Shown here one piece after another: positions 33,820-46,529 of a stretch of 64,000 bases of DNA. Below the pieces are notes generated by a model, which worked only from the letters and a program-made list of their open reading frames with translations, searched no databases and was not told the DNA's origin. The first letter of the stretch is position 1. Every line of letters begins with the position of its first letter. Both the position numbers and the translations under genes were made by a program. Origin of the DNA: an uncultured Pelagibacteraceae bacterium (lineage in GTDB: Bacteria; Pseudomonadota; Alphaproteobacteria; Pelagibacterales; AG-422-B15); assembly GCA_902619105.1 (NCBI GenBank), contig CACNCV010000001.1:270706-334705 (forward strand), in the 5' to 3' direction.

Positions 33820-34524
33820 ATGGAAAACGAAGATTTAGTAAGTGTTAGTCAAGTAAACGATGAGTTCACATTAATTTCACTTTTTTTTAGAGCGGATATT
33901 GTCGTAAAGTTGGTGATTCTAATTCTATTTGCTTCGTCTATTTTCTCATGGACTATTATAATTCATAAAATTCGTTTATTTCGTTCTTTAAAAGAAATCA
34001 GTAAGCAGTTCGAGGAGGAATTTTGGTCGGGAAGATCAATAAAAGAAATCACTAGTAGCACAAGAGAATTACCAGAAAGTCCAATTAAGTATGTTTTCAA
34101 TGAAGCTGTTGATGAGATTGAAAAGTCTAATCAGGAAACTACAAAAAAAATTGATAGTTTAGTTGATAGATTAAATCGTGTAATGGAGGCAGCAATAGAT
34201 TTTCAAAATGAGAAGCTATCTGAATACTTTAGTTATTTAGCAACAATAGGCGCTACGACTCCATTTATCGGTTTATTTGGAACGGTTTGGGGAATAATGA
34301 ATTCTTTTCAATCTATTGCCATTTCAAGAAATACCTCTCTTGCAGTAGTTGCTCCTGGAATAGCTGAAGCATTATTTGCAACTGCTCTTGGTTTATTAGC
34401 GGCAATACCTGCTGTTATTGCTTACAATATATTCACTAGTCAGGTGAATGATGAAAATGCACGAATGTATCGATTTAAAGAACATTTTAATGTTATTTTC
34501 TCAAGAGGCTTGAGTACGAAATAG
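33820..34524 (+). CDS. tolQ: Tol-Pal system proton channel subunit TolQ
   Basis: A 234-residue MotA/TolQ/ExbB-family inner-membrane protein with three helices (about 30-50, 135-155, 180-205). LATIGATTPFIGLFGTVWGI and GIAEALFATALGLLAAIPAV are the family pore motifs with the conserved Thr residues. With TolR it uses the proton gradient to drive TolA during outer-membrane constriction. Placement before tolR-tolA-tolB-pal separates it from ExbB. Confidence 0.96.
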   Translation: MENEDLVSVSQVNDEFTLISLFFRADIVVKLVILILFASSIFSWTIIIHKIRLFRSLKEISKQFEEEFWSGRSIKEITSSTRELPESPIKYVFNEAVDEIEKSNQETTKKIDSLVDRLNRVMEAAIDFQNEKLSEYFSYLATIGATTPFIGLFGTVWGIMNSFQSIAISRNTSLAVVAPGIAEALFATALGLLAAIPAVIAYNIFTSQVNDENARMYRFKEHFNVIFSRGLSTK

Positions 34525-34536
34525 AAATTTTAAATT

Positions 34537-34941
34537 GTGACACGTAACTCTCGATCAAAACCATTCAGTGAAATTAACGTAACACCTTTTGTTGATGTAA
34601 TGTTGGTTTTATTAATCATTTTTATGGTAACCGCTCCTTTGTTAACAGTTGGAGTTCAGGTTGATTTACCTGAAACAAATGCTGATACTTTACAATCTGA
34701 CAATGAACCACTTGAGGTAACAATTGATGCAAGTGGGAATATATTTATTCAAGAGACTGAGATAGGCATTTCTGAACTAGTTCCAAAAATGAAAGCAATA
34801 ACAGAAAATAGGCTTGATACAAAAATTTATGTTAGAGGAGATGAAGCAATTGATTATGGACAGATAATGATGGTTTTAGGAGAGCTATCTGGTTCTGGTT
34901 TTACAAAGGTTGCTTTGATTACTAAGCCATTAAGTAAATAA
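34537..34941 (+). CDS. tolR: Tol-Pal system protein TolR
   Basis: A 134-residue ExbD/TolR protein: short cytoplasmic lead, one helix with the proton-carrying Asp in INVTPFVDVMLVLLIIFMV, then a periplasmic domain with VQVDLPET and KIYVRGDEAIDYGQIMMVL. It begins with GTG (34537), 12 bases after tolQ. It forms the channel complex with TolQ. Confidence 0.95.
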   Translation: MTRNSRSKPFSEINVTPFVDVMLVLLIIFMVTAPLLTVGVQVDLPETNADTLQSDNEPLEVTIDASGNIFIQETEIGISELVPKMKAITENRLDTKIYVRGDEAIDYGQIMMVLGELSGSGFTKVALITKPLSK

Positions 34942-34957
34942 TTAAAGCTATTTATAT

Positions 34958-35770
34958 ATGAGAGTTTCTGTTTTAGGATCAATTTTTCTACACGTTTTTA
35001 TACTTTTATTCACGGTCTTATCTTTGCCATTATTTAATAATAATGATTTAGAAATGCCACCGGTCATACAAGTTGAATTAATAGAAATCGCAGAAAAAAC
35101 AAATGTCCCACAAATTAGTAAAAAAATCGAAGAACAAAAAGAACCAGTTGAAAAAAAGAAGGAAGAAACAAAATTAAACCAGCCAATTAGTAAACCCAAA
35201 GATGAAAAATCTAACGAAAAAGTAAAAGACCCGAGCGATGAAGAAAAAATTGAAAAGACAAAATTAGAAGAAAAAATGATTCAAAACATGCCTGTACGAA
35301 AACCTGAAGTTAAGAAGAAAGACAAATTTGATCCACTTAAATTAGCTGAGTTAATCGATAAACAAAAAGATACAAAAATTGATAATCCTGAAGAAATTAT
35401 AGAAAAAGATTATGAAGCATTAGACTCAACACCTAGTCTCGACAAACGACTTACTTTATCTGAGGAGGATGCTATCAGAGCTCAATTTATGCAATGCTGG
35501 AGCATACCTCTTGGCATTCCATATGATGATACAATGATTGTTAAAATTAAGATTTACTTAAATACAGATGGTTCTTTGCTTAAACCACCGGAGGTTGTTC
35601 AACACGAAAGGATGAATAAGCCTAGCGAAAAATATTTTAGAACTCTTGCTGAAAGTGCCCTTAGAGCAGTAAGACGTTGTGATCCAATAAAAGTTCCAGA
35701 TGTTGAAAGATATGAAAATTGGAAAAATTTACAGTTGAATTTTGATCCTAGGGAGATACTAAGGGGATAA
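34958..35770 (+). CDS. tolA: Tol-Pal system protein TolA
   Basis: A 270-residue periplasm-spanning protein: N-terminal anchor helix (residues 1-24) with the S-x3-H-type contact (GSIFLHVFILL), a long Lys/Glu-rich charged helical region (about 45-150), and a folded C-terminal domain (about 165-270) with AQFMQCWSIPLGIPYDDTM and SALRAVRRCDPIKVP, whose two Cys may form a disulphide. It links the TolQR motor to TolB and Pal. It is shorter than E. coli TolA, mainly in the charged region. Confidence 0.92.
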   Translation: MRVSVLGSIFLHVFILLFTVLSLPLFNNNDLEMPPVIQVELIEIAEKTNVPQISKKIEEQKEPVEKKKEETKLNQPISKPKDEKSNEKVKDPSDEEKIEKTKLEEKMIQNMPVRKPEVKKKDKFDPLKLAELIDKQKDTKIDNPEEIIEKDYEALDSTPSLDKRLTLSEEDAIRAQFMQCWSIPLGIPYDDTMIVKIKIYLNTDGSLLKPPEVVQHERMNKPSEKYFRTLAESALRAVRRCDPIKVPDVERYENWKNLQLNFDPREILRG

Positions 35771-35776
35771 TTAATT

Positions 35777-37099
35777 ATGAAAAAATTACTTTTATACGTC
35801 TTTATATCTCTTAATATTTCATCTACTTCATTTGCTATTATTGAAATTGATATCACTGAAGGTAATAGAGAACCTCTGCCAATTGCCATTACTGAATTTT
35901 TTTATGACACTGAAAGTATTTTGGATGATCAAAATATACCATCAAACATACGTAAAGTTATAGCTGATGACTTAGAGAGAAGTGGATTATTTTTATCTGT
36001 AGATGAAAATGCATTTATTCAAAAAAATAGAGCAATGCATTTAAATCCACGTTTCGCAGATTGGAGATTGATAAAGGCTCAGGGACTATTAACAGGGGAG
36101 CTATCGATTGAAAATGAAAGACTTAGAGTAGAGTTTAGACTTTGGGACACGCTAGCAGAAAAGGAAATAGAGGGACTTGTCCTAATTACGACAATAGAAA
36201 ATTGGAGAAGAATTAGCCACATGATTGCAGATAAGGTATACGAGCGCCTTACTGGCGAGCAGGGTTATTTTGATACTAGAATAGTTTATGTTGCTGAAGA
36301 AGGACCCAAAAATAAACGTATTAAGAAACTTGCGATAATGGATCAGGACGGGGCAAATCATAAATTTTTAACTACAGGCAAAGAGCTTGTTTTGACTCCA
36401 AGATTTAACCCAGTAAGACAAGAAATTACTTATTTATCTTATTTTAAAAATCTACCGCGAGTTTATTTGTTAAACATTCAAACGGGTATCCAAGAAGTGG
36501 TTGGAGACTTTCCAGGCATGACATTTGCGCCTCGTTTTTCTCCAGATGGAAATAAAATTATTATGAGTTTAGCTAGAGAAGGTAACTCTGACATATATGT
36601 AATGGATCTAGTATCAAGAGTAGTTGAAAGGTTAACAGACAGTACTGCAATTGATACATCGCCAAGTTATTCTCCAGACGGAAAGAGAATTACATTCAAC
36701 TCTGATAGAGGCGGATCGCAACAAATTTATGTAATGGATAGTAATGGCAGAAACCAAAAAAGAATCTCAAAAGGAACTGGTAATTATGCAACACCTGTTT
36801 GGTCACCAAGAGGTGATCTCATTGCTTTTACAAAAAATTTTCAGGGACAATATTTTATTGGAGTTATGAGAACAGATGGAACTGGGGAGAGACTTTTAAC
36901 AGAGAATTGGTATCAAGAGGCTCCATCTTGGTCGTCTAATGGAAGAGTGTTAATATTTTACAGAGAAACTAAGTCAGATGATGAAGGTCAGGGCCATTCC
37001 TCAGCAATCTGGTCAATCGATTTAACAGGATTTAATGAGAGAAAGCTTGAAACTCCGGTTGATGCATCAGATCCTTCATGGTCGAAATTGATACAATAA
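35777..37099 (+). CDS. tolB: Tol-Pal system beta-propeller TolB
   Basis: A 440-residue periplasmic protein: signal peptide ending about TSFA (residue 20), an N-terminal domain (about 25-170) and six WD-like TolB blades, seen as repeats such as [39 protein letters not shown] and [15 protein letters not shown]. It shuttles between TolA and Pal. It starts 6 bases after tolA, and a 121-base spacer then precedes pal. Confidence 0.96.
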   Translation: MKKLLLYVFISLNISSTSFAIIEIDITEGNREPLPIAITEFFYDTESILDDQNIPSNIRKVIADDLERSGLFLSVDENAFIQKNRAMHLNPRFADWRLIKAQGLLTGELSIENERLRVEFRLWDTLAEKEIEGLVLITTIENWRRISHMIADKVYERLTGEQGYFDTRIVYVAEEGPKNKRIKKLAIMDQDGANHKFLTTGKELVLTPRFNPVRQEITYLSYFKNLPRVYLLNIQTGIQEVVGDFPGMTFAPRFSPDGNKIIMSLAREGNSDIYVMDLVSRVVERLTDSTAIDTSPSYSPDGKRITFNSDRGGSQQIYVMDSNGRNQKRISKGTGNYATPVWSPRGDLIAFTKNFQGQYFIGVMRTDGTGERLLTENWYQEAPSWSSNGRVLIFYRETKSDDEGQGHSSAIWSIDLTGFNERKLETPVDASDPSWSKLIQ

Positions 37100-37220
37100 G
37101 CAATTTTTGGACCAAAATATGACCATTTTAAGCAATTCGCAGCTATTTTATTATAGACTTGCGTAACTTAAATTAATAAAGTACTAGGACTTGGGCGATC
37201 AAATATTACGGGAGTTTATA

Positions 37221-37736
37221 ATGTTATTAACATTTAAAAATTTAAACAGGTTTTTAGTTCTATCTTTTGCAGCACTCATATTAGCTGCATGTACAACAAC
37301 ACCACAAGATACTGCATCCACATCATCATCAAGTTCGGCTTCTAAAGTTGAAGTCGTAGACGGAGTTTATGTTGGTACTGATACAGTAGAAATGCTTGCT
37401 GTTGATGTGCCGGATAGAGTTTTCTTTGCATATGATAGTTATTCACTAACAAGCGCAGCCCAAGCAACTTTAGCTAAACAAGCAAAGTGGCTGAAGGCAA
37501 ATGGATCAGTTACTATTGCAATTGAAGGCCATGCTGATGAAAGGGGTACAAGAGAGTATAACTTAGCCCTTGGTGATAGAAGAGCAAATGCAGCAAAAGA
37601 TTATTTAATGACGCAAGGCATAAGCGCTAGTCGAATTACTACAATTAGTTTTGGTAAAGAAAGACCAGTTAACAGTGCATCTAATAATAAAGCATGGGCT
37701 CAAAATAGACGTTCTGTAACAGTAAGAACTAACTAA
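37221..37736 (+). CDS. pal: Peptidoglycan-associated lipoprotein Pal
   Basis: About 171 residues. The ATG at 37221 (preceded by GGGAG) gives a lipoprotein signal peptide ending in the lipobox LILAAC; an earlier in-frame ATG-type start at 37191 would spoil it. A Ser/Thr linker is followed by an OmpA-like domain with FFAYDSYSLTSAAQATL, IEGHADERGTREYNLALGDR and RANAAKDYL, which binds diaminopimelate of the wall. It tethers the outer membrane to peptidoglycan and to TolB. Confidence 0.96.
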   Translation: MLLTFKNLNRFLVLSFAALILAACTTTPQDTASTSSSSSASKVEVVDGVYVGTDTVEMLAVDVPDRVFFAYDSYSLTSAAQATLAKQAKWLKANGSVTIAIEGHADERGTREYNLALGDRRANAAKDYLMTQGISASRITTISFGKERPVNSASNNKAWAQNRRSVTVRTN

Positions 37737-37770
37737 TTTATAAGTCGCCTTTTTTTAGACAAAAGATAAG

Positions 37771-37794
37771 CTTAATCTTTTAAATAAGATTAGG
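37771..37794 (+). terminator. Hairpin between pal and cpoB, possible weak terminator
   Basis: CTTAATCTT pairs with AAGATTAGG (9 bp, one G-T pair) around a 6-base loop, 34 bases after the pal stop. Only three T follow, so it is more likely an attenuating or mRNA-protecting structure that lowers cpoB relative to pal than a full stop. Confidence 0.4.
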
Positions 37795-37807
37795 TTTAGA
37801 TAATGTG

Positions 37808-38842
37808 ATGTTCAAAAGAATTCAATTTATTTTCTTTTTTATTCTAATCTCTTTCACACAGATTATTCATGTTCAATCAGAAGAACTAGATATAGATCAG
37901 TTGTTGCAGAAATTGGACTCAATTGAAAGCAGAATAAAGGTTCTTGAAAAGGCAACATTTAGCAAAACGACGTCTGGTATTGGAAATAATGTTAGTCTTG
38001 ATGATTACCAATCAATTATAACAAAACAATCTATCCAGATAGCTGAATTACAAAATGAAGTTCAATCACTGACAGCAAAAATTGAAGAAATGATATTTAC
38101 AATGCAATCTACAGTAAATAATTTTAATACATTTAGAGAAGATACTGAATTTAGGTTTATCGATATAAATTCTAAAACTGAAAGTATTGAGAAAAATCAA
38201 CTATCTATGACGTTACCCAATAATGAAACACAAATTAATAATCTAGCAGATAACACAAGTGAGGGGCTAAATTTGGAACCACAGTCACTTGGAACAATAA
38301 ATGTGTCTTCGGAAGAGGAGCTGTCTGCTTCTCCATTTGAAATCAAAAATGTTGATGAAGAGGAAGAGCAAGAAATAATAAATACCATTTCTCAGGACAA
38401 TATTGTCGCTTTTGAAGAACAAGAAATTGTACTAGCGGTACTACCTGAAGGAGATGAAAAAGGTCAATATGAATATGCAATGGGTCTTCTCAAGCAAGGT
38501 GACTATGAACTTGCTGAAAAAGCATTTCAAGAGTTTATGACTGTCGGAAATGACTCCAGCCTTTTAAGCAACGCAAACTTTTGGTTAGCAGAAACATATT
38601 ATGTTAGAGAAAATTATAAAGACGCAGCTAAAAATTATTTAAGCCTATACCAAGTTTATCCAGACTCAAAGAAAGCCGCAGATGCGCTTCTAAAACTCGG
38701 AATATCTCTAGTTAATATGGACCAAAAGGAACAAGGGTGTGTAACTTTTATACAATTAAAGGATACCTATCCAAATGCAAATACTGCTGTATTAGACAGG
38801 GGTAAATTAGAAATTGAAAAAAATGGCTGTGAAATTAGTTAA
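37808..38842 (+). CDS. cpoB: Cell division coordinator CpoB (YbgF)
   Basis: About 344 residues. Signal peptide to about VQS, an N-terminal coiled coil (around 25-125) as in the trimerising part of CpoB, a low-complexity acidic linker, and a C-terminal TPR domain (about 220-344) with YEYAMGLLKQGDYELAEKAF, NFWLAETYYVRENYKDAAKN and KAADALLKLGISLVNM. It links Tol-Pal action with wall synthesis at division. ATG at 37808 is taken over a GTG one codon earlier. Its last codons overlap tilS by 20 bases. Confidence 0.92.
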   Translation: MFKRIQFIFFFILISFTQIIHVQSEELDIDQLLQKLDSIESRIKVLEKATFSKTTSGIGNNVSLDDYQSIITKQSIQIAELQNEVQSLTAKIEEMIFTMQSTVNNFNTFREDTEFRFIDINSKTESIEKNQLSMTLPNNETQINNLADNTSEGLNLEPQSLGTINVSSEEELSASPFEIKNVDEEEEQEIINTISQDNIVAFEEQEIVLAVLPEGDEKGQYEYAMGLLKQGDYELAEKAFQEFMTVGNDSSLLSNANFWLAETYYVRENYKDAAKNYLSLYQVYPDSKKAADALLKLGISLVNMDQKEQGCVTFIQLKDTYPNANTAVLDRGKLEIEKNGCEIS

Positions 38843-39908
38843 GCCAATTAATCATAAAAAAGTCGTAAAAATAACTAATCAAGATTTCGAAGCAAAGATG
38901 AGAGAGCTTCGAGTTAATTCAGATATTGCCGTAGCAGTTTCTGGCGGTCCAGATAGTTTAGCACTCATGCATTTGTCTAATAGATATGCATTAAATAATA
39001 AATTTAATTTAACTGTATTAAGTATTGATCATGGAATTAGAGCAGAGTCATCAAAAGAAATTGTATGGTTAGAAAAGATTGCAAAAAAGAATAAAATTAA
39101 CTTCTACTCAACTAAATTAAAAAAAAAGATCAACAGCTCTAATACCCTCTCTAAGGCGAGGACACTTCGATATGAGGCCTTATCAAAATATTGTAACAAG
39201 AAAAAAATTAAATTCTTATTAACAGCCCATCATCTTGATGACGAAATAGAAAATTTTTTAATGAGATTAGTTAGGGGTAGTGGGATAAAAGGTCTTTCAT
39301 CATTAAAAGTTAAATCTAGATACAAGAATACAAAATTAATTTTAGTTAGGCCACTACTCGAGTACTCAAAAAAATCCCTTATTCAGTATTTATCAGAGCA
39401 AAAGCAATCCTATTTAAATGACAGAACAAATTATAATAATAAGTACGATAGGTCTCGTATTCGGAAGCTATCTCAACAATTAATACAAGAAGGTCTCAGT
39501 AAAGTTAGGTTTAAAAACGTTTTAAAGAATTTAAAAAATGCAAATAACGCAATTAATACTGCAGTTAGCAATTATTTAGAAGAACAAGTTAAACTTAATG
39601 AAAAGAAAATTATTAGTTTTAGGTCTAAGGAATTTATAAACTTGCCCGAAGAAATCCAACATAGAGTGCTTGTGAAACTGTGCAGATTTGCTGGAAAAAG
39701 CAATAAAGTGCCTAGATCACGATCAATACAAGAATTGATAAATTCAATTGTGAAAGAAAAAAGTTTTAAACGTACCTTAAATAGTTGCACATTTGTTGGG
39801 CAGAAGGGAGTTGTAAATATTCAGTCAGAGAGCGACATAGCTAAACCTAATAAGACTGAAAATTTGGCAATTTCTAAAAATTGGACAAAATCTATCGAGC
39901 ATTACTAG
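38823..39908 (+). CDS. tilS: tRNA(Ile) lysidine synthetase
   Basis: TilS adds lysine to C34 of the tRNA-Ile that reads AUA, so the decoding of AUA depends on it. About 361 residues. The PP-loop SGGPDSLALMHL is near residue 40; LTAHHLDDEIENFLMRLVRG, VRPLLEYSKKSLIQYL and RSRIRKLSQQLIQEGL follow. A helical substrate domain ends the protein, which lacks a long C-terminal extension. ATG at 38823 is taken; a TTG at 38814 is also in frame. It overlaps the end of cpoB. Confidence 0.93.
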   Translation: MAVKLVKPINHKKVVKITNQDFEAKMRELRVNSDIAVAVSGGPDSLALMHLSNRYALNNKFNLTVLSIDHGIRAESSKEIVWLEKIAKKNKINFYSTKLKKKINSSNTLSKARTLRYEALSKYCNKKKIKFLLTAHHLDDEIENFLMRLVRGSGIKGLSSLKVKSRYKNTKLILVRPLLEYSKKSLIQYLSEQKQSYLNDRTNYNNKYDRSRIRKLSQQLIQEGLSKVRFKNVLKNLKNANNAINTAVSNYLEEQVKLNEKKIISFRSKEFINLPEEIQHRVLVKLCRFAGKSNKVPRSRSIQELINSIVKEKSFKRTLNSCTFVGQKGVVNIQSESDIAKPNKTENLAISKNWTKSIEHY

Positions 39909-40000
39909 ACTAAGCTATTGAATATAATGTTAAATTTTATTGATATATTTTCTTGTATGCTGAAAAATAGTAATTATCTAATAATATCAATATCTTTATT

Positions 40001-41914
40001 ATGATGAATTTACGAAATATAGTTTTATGGCTCTTTATTGCTTTAATCGTTTTTGGACTTTTTAATTTATTTAGCAATACCAGCGGTGATAGAAACACAG
40101 TTGATTTAACATATTCACAATTTTTAGATGAAGTTGAAGCTGGGTCGATCAAAGATGTTATTATTCGAGGTAATAATATCAATGGAGCTTTTGAAGATGG
40201 TAGATCTTTTAAAACTTATGCCGCTAATGACCCAACACTCGTTGATAGACTTAATGATCGAGGTGTAAACATTTCAGCTGCACCACTAGATGACGGCTAT
40301 CCATCACTTCTTGGAGTTCTAATTTCCTGGTTCCCAATGCTTTTACTTATTGGTGTATGGATTTTTTTCATGCGTCAGATGCAGGGCGGAAGAGGCGGAG
40401 CAATGGGATTTGGAAGATCCAAGGCCAAATTACTAACTGAAAATAAAAATAAAGTTACTTTTAATGATGTGGCTGGAATAGATGAAGCAAAAGAGGAGCT
40501 TGTTGAAATTGTTGAGTTTTTAAAAGATCCTAGAAAATTTCAAAAACTTGGCGGTAGAATTCCAAAAGGTGCCCTACTAATTGGCCCTCCAGGAACGGGA
40601 AAGACATTGCTTGCCAGAGCTGTAGCGGGAGAGGCCGGTGTACCTTTCTTTACAATCTCGGGTTCTGATTTTGTTGAAATGTTTGTTGGTGTTGGAGCAT
40701 CTCGAGTTAGGGATATGTTCGAGCAAGGAAGAAGAAATGCGCCATGTATAATTTTCATTGATGAAATCGATGCTGTTGGTAGAAGCCGTGGAGCAGGCCT
40801 TGGTGGCGGTAATGATGAGAGAGAACAGACACTTAATCAGATTTTAGTTGAGATGGACGGATTTGATACTCAGGAAGGTATTATTTTGGTTGCCGCGACT
40901 AACAGACCAGATGTACTTGATCCGGCTCTATTAAGACCAGGTCGTTTTGACAGGCAGGTTGTTGTTCCTAATCCAGATATCTTAGGCAGAGAAGCTATTC
41001 TGAAAGTTCATATTAAAAAAATCTCTGTCGCGCCTGATGTAGATATCAGAACAATAGCAAGGGGAACACCCGGTTTTTCTGGTGCAGATCTAGCTAACAT
41101 TGTAAATGAAGCAGCATTGTTGGCAGCAAGAAAAAATAAGAAAATTGTTACTATGGTAGATTTTGAGGAAGCAAAAGATAAAGTAATGATGGGGTCAGAA
41201 AGAAGATCTCTTGTTATGAGTCAAGAAGAAAAAGAACTTACAGCCTACCACGAAGGAGGTCACGCTGTTGTTGCATTAAACCAATCCGCTTCAGATCCAA
41301 TACATAAAGCTACAATAATACCAAGAGGCAGAGCACTTGGAATGGTAATGAGGTTGCCCGAAAGAGACCAATTATCTTTACCTAGAGAAAAAATGTTAGC
41401 TGATATCACAGTTGCTATGGGCGGCAGAGTCGCTGAAGAAATAATATTTGGTGACAAAAAAGTTACTTCTGGTGCTTCATCAGATATCGAAATGGCAACT
41501 AAGATGGCCAGAAATATGGTGACTAAATTTGGAATGAGCGAAAAATTAGGACCATTACAATATGGTGAAAATGAGGAAGAGGTATTTTTAGGAAGATCAG
41601 TACAAAGACATCAAAATGTTTCTGAAGAAACAGCAAAACTTATAGACTCAGAGATCAGGCAAATTGTTGATAGTTGTTATGATTTAGCAAAGAAAATCTT
41701 AAATGAAAAAATAGACGATTTGCATGCTCTTGCAAAAGGCTTAATTGAATATGAAACTTTAAATGGAGATGAAATAACTACATTGTTAAAAGAAGGTAAG
41801 ATTGACAGATCCAATCCTGAAGAAGAAATTAATAATGCAGGACCATCTGTTCCTAAAAGTGGTAAGTCAGCTCCCGTTGGTCCTAGTTTCAAGCCAAAAC
41901 CTCAAACAAGTTAA
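40001..41914 (+). CDS. ftsH: ATP-dependent zinc metalloprotease FtsH
   Basis: A 637-residue membrane AAA+ protease: two N-terminal helices (about 5-25 and 103-123), AAA domain with Walker A GPPGTGKT, Walker [18 protein letters not shown] and second region [20 protein letters not shown], then the zinc site [10 protein letters not shown] and the downstream Glu region. It degrades membrane proteins and, in many bacteria, sigma-32, whose gene rpoH is at 45605. A two-codon ATG ATG start leaves the exact first codon open by three bases. Confidence 0.98.
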   Translation: MMNLRNIVLWLFIALIVFGLFNLFSNTSGDRNTVDLTYSQFLDEVEAGSIKDVIIRGNNINGAFEDGRSFKTYAANDPTLVDRLNDRGVNISAAPLDDGYPSLLGVLISWFPMLLLIGVWIFFMRQMQGGRGGAMGFGRSKAKLLTENKNKVTFNDVAGIDEAKEELVEIVEFLKDPRKFQKLGGRIPKGALLIGPPGTGKTLLARAVAGEAGVPFFTISGSDFVEMFVGVGASRVRDMFEQGRRNAPCIIFIDEIDAVGRSRGAGLGGGNDEREQTLNQILVEMDGFDTQEGIILVAATNRPDVLDPALLRPGRFDRQVVVPNPDILGREAILKVHIKKISVAPDVDIRTIARGTPGFSGADLANIVNEAALLAARKNKKIVTMVDFEEAKDKVMMGSERRSLVMSQEEKELTAYHEGGHAVVALNQSASDPIHKATIIPRGRALGMVMRLPERDQLSLPREKMLADITVAMGGRVAEEIIFGDKKVTSGASSDIEMATKMARNMVTKFGMSEKLGPLQYGENEEEVFLGRSVQRHQNVSEETAKLIDSEIRQIVDSCYDLAKKILNEKIDDLHALAKGLIEYETLNGDEITTLLKEGKIDRSNPEEEINNAGPSVPKSGKSAPVGPSFKPKPQTS

Positions 41915-41923
41915 CTAATTTCA

Positions 41924-42979
41924 GTGTCCCTTGTGCGTAATTCGAATAGATATTACGTACGACCAATATTTAGTAAAATAAAAACAAAAGACTCACTTTT
42001 TCTTGGGTCCTCCAGATTATTCTTTAATGAAATTGAGTTGATAACAAGAGGCAAAACCAAGACAAGATCAAAGTTTCTGAAAATTAATGATATAAAATAT
42101 TTGGAACCTGATATTCAGAGAAATATAAATAAAAAAATTTCAAATATTACAAAGAAAAGAAAAAAATTAGGAAAGTTTAACTTTGAGCGATCACTTGTGA
42201 TGGGTATTCTTAATGTAACACCTGATAGCTTTTTTGACGGCGGAAAATATTTATTACGCGATAATGCAATTGAGCAGTTTAAAAAACTAATTAAAGAGGG
42301 CGCAGATATCATTGATATTGGTGGAGAGTCAACAAGGCCTGGATCAAAAGAGGTTAGAGTTAATGAAGAAATTAGGCGAATTATACCAATAATTTCTCAA
42401 ATCAGAAAAAAATATAAGAAAGAATTTATCTCGGTAGATACAAGAAAATCTCAAGTTATGAAAGAAGCATGTAAGTTTGATATAAATCTAATAAATGATG
42501 TCTCAGGACTTAGATTTGATAAAAATTCAAAAAAATTTTTAAACTCGAATAAAATTCCTTTTGTTTTAATGCATTCAATTTCAACTCCTGAAAAGATGCA
42601 AAAAACTATAAAGTACAAAGATGTACTTCTTGATATTTATGATTTCTTTGAAAAGCAAATCAGTTTATGTGAGAAAAATGGCATATCAAAGAGCCGAATT
42701 ATAATAGACCCTGGAATTGGTTTTGGTAAAACTTTGCAACAAAATTTGAAACTAATTTCAAACATCGCATTGTTTCATTCCTTAGGCCTTCCTGTGCTAT
42801 TGGGAAGTTCTCGAAAAAGTTTTATTGGCAAGATTGAAAAAAATGAATTATACGAGGATCGATTAGGTGGTTCAATAGCAACAGTTTTGCATGGATTAGC
42901 TGAAGGAGTTCAAATATTTAGGGTGCACGATGTTTATGCAACAAAACAATCAATTAAGGTTTATTCTAAAATAAAATGA
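41924..42979 (+). CDS. folP: Dihydropteroate synthase with N-terminal extension
   Basis: It condenses 4-aminobenzoate with pterin pyrophosphate in folate synthesis. The TIM-barrel core begins near residue 89 with MGILNVTPDSFFDGG and includes IDIGGESTRPGS, SVDTRKSQVM, LINDVSGL, IIDPGIGFGKTLQQNL and VLLGSSRKSFIG. About 88 residues precede the core, basic and with no recognised motif; extended forms occur in some alphaproteobacteria. The GTG start at 41924 is the first available. It overlaps glmM by four bases (ATGA). Confidence 0.93.
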   Translation: MSLVRNSNRYYVRPIFSKIKTKDSLFLGSSRLFFNEIELITRGKTKTRSKFLKINDIKYLEPDIQRNINKKISNITKKRKKLGKFNFERSLVMGILNVTPDSFFDGGKYLLRDNAIEQFKKLIKEGADIIDIGGESTRPGSKEVRVNEEIRRIIPIISQIRKKYKKEFISVDTRKSQVMKEACKFDINLINDVSGLRFDKNSKKFLNSNKIPFVLMHSISTPEKMQKTIKYKDVLLDIYDFFEKQISLCEKNGISKSRIIIDPGIGFGKTLQQNLKLISNIALFHSLGLPVLLGSSRKSFIGKIEKNELYEDRLGGSIATVLHGLAEGVQIFRVHDVYATKQSIKVYSKIK

Positions 42980-44307
42980 AAAAGTTTTTTGGAACAGATG
43001 GAATAAGAGCAAGTTCAAATAGTCAAAAACTTAATGGCCTAACGCTTATGAAACTTGGAATGGCACTAGGTAAACACTTTACTGTTGGAGAACATCGTCA
43101 CAAGGTCGTAATTGGTAAAGATACAAGACTATCAGGATATATGATTGAACAAGCATTAACCTCTGGATTATTATCTATGGGAATGGATGTCTTTCTTTTT
43201 GGGCCCATACCTACACCCGCAGTTGCAATGTTAACAAAATCTATGCGAGCAGACTTAGGGATAATGATAACTGCTTCACACAATCAATATCAAGATAATG
43301 GTATCAAAATATTTGATAAAAATGGAAATAAATTATCAGACGAAACTGAAATTGAAATAGAGTCTCTTATGGAGTCTGAATTGGAAAATTCATTAGTGGG
43401 TCCAGAAAAAATAGGCAGAGCAAAAAGACTCGAAGATGCAAATGGTAGATACATAGAATTCCTAAAAGGTACTTTTCCTAAATCACAACGACTTGATGGT
43501 CTTAAAATTGTAATTGATTGTGCAAATGGGGCTTCTTATATTTCTGCACCTTTAATTTTATGGGAGCTTGGTGCAGAAGTTATTCAAATAGCTACTCAAC
43601 CAAATGGAACTAATATAAATTTCGAATGTGGGTCTACTAATACCAATAAACTTGCTAAAAAAGTATTAGAGGAGAAGGCTGATATTGGTATTGCCTTAGA
43701 TGGCGATGGTGATCGATTGGCTGTTATTGATGAAAAAGGACATTTAGTCAATGGCGACCAGATACTGGCATTACTAGCTATTGAAATGTCAAAAGATAAA
43801 AAATTAAAAAATAATAATGTAGTTGGTACTTCAATGGCAAACATGGGCTTAGAAACTTTATTAAAGAAACATAACATTGGGTTAATCAGGGCAAAAGTTG
43901 GTGATCGATATGTAAAGGAAAAAATGATTTCAGAAAATTTAAATTTAGGCGGTGAACAATCTGGACACATAATTTTACGTGATTTTACTTCATCAGGAGA
44001 TGGAATAGTAGTTGCTCTTCAAGTTCTATCTATCTTAAGTAGAAAAAAAGGAAAAGCCAGTGAATACCTTCATTTATTCAGTCCTCTACCACAAAACCTG
44101 ATTAATTTCCCCGTAAAAGAAAGAAATATTTTAGATCACGAGGATACGAAATTATTTATTAAATCTTGTGAAGAAAAAGTTTCAGAAGACGGAAGAATCG
44201 TAGTTAGAATGTCTGGTACTGAACCTCTTTTAAGAGTTATGATTGAAAGTGGAAATCAGCATACAATTGACGAATTAACTGAGAGCGTAACAAAATATTT
44301 TTCATAA
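42976..44307 (+). CDS. glmM: Phosphoglucosamine mutase
   Basis: It interconverts glucosamine 6- and 1-phosphate on the way to UDP-GlcNAc, the precursor of wall and of the polysaccharide sugars at 1-9004. 443 residues. FFGTDGIRASSN start, GKDTRLSGYMIE, the phosphoserine loop MITASHNQYQDNGIK, the metal loop ALDGDGDRLAVID, and the sugar loop GGEQSGHIIL, then RVVVRMSGTEPLLRVM-like phosphate loop (RIVVRMSGTEP here). It closes the ftsH-folP-glmM run; purA follows after 14 bases. Confidence 0.97.
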   Translation: MKKFFGTDGIRASSNSQKLNGLTLMKLGMALGKHFTVGEHRHKVVIGKDTRLSGYMIEQALTSGLLSMGMDVFLFGPIPTPAVAMLTKSMRADLGIMITASHNQYQDNGIKIFDKNGNKLSDETEIEIESLMESELENSLVGPEKIGRAKRLEDANGRYIEFLKGTFPKSQRLDGLKIVIDCANGASYISAPLILWELGAEVIQIATQPNGTNINFECGSTNTNKLAKKVLEEKADIGIALDGDGDRLAVIDEKGHLVNGDQILALLAIEMSKDKKLKNNNVVGTSMANMGLETLLKKHNIGLIRAKVGDRYVKEKMISENLNLGGEQSGHIILRDFTSSGDGIVVALQVLSILSRKKGKASEYLHLFSPLPQNLINFPVKERNILDHEDTKLFIKSCEEKVSEDGRIVVRMSGTEPLLRVMIESGNQHTIDELTESVTKYFS

Positions 44308-44321
44308 CATAAAGGTATTAA

Positions 44322-46498
<2,177 letters not shown>

Positions 46499-46529
46499 AA
46501 TATGGTTACTTTTTTCTAGAAATCAATGA

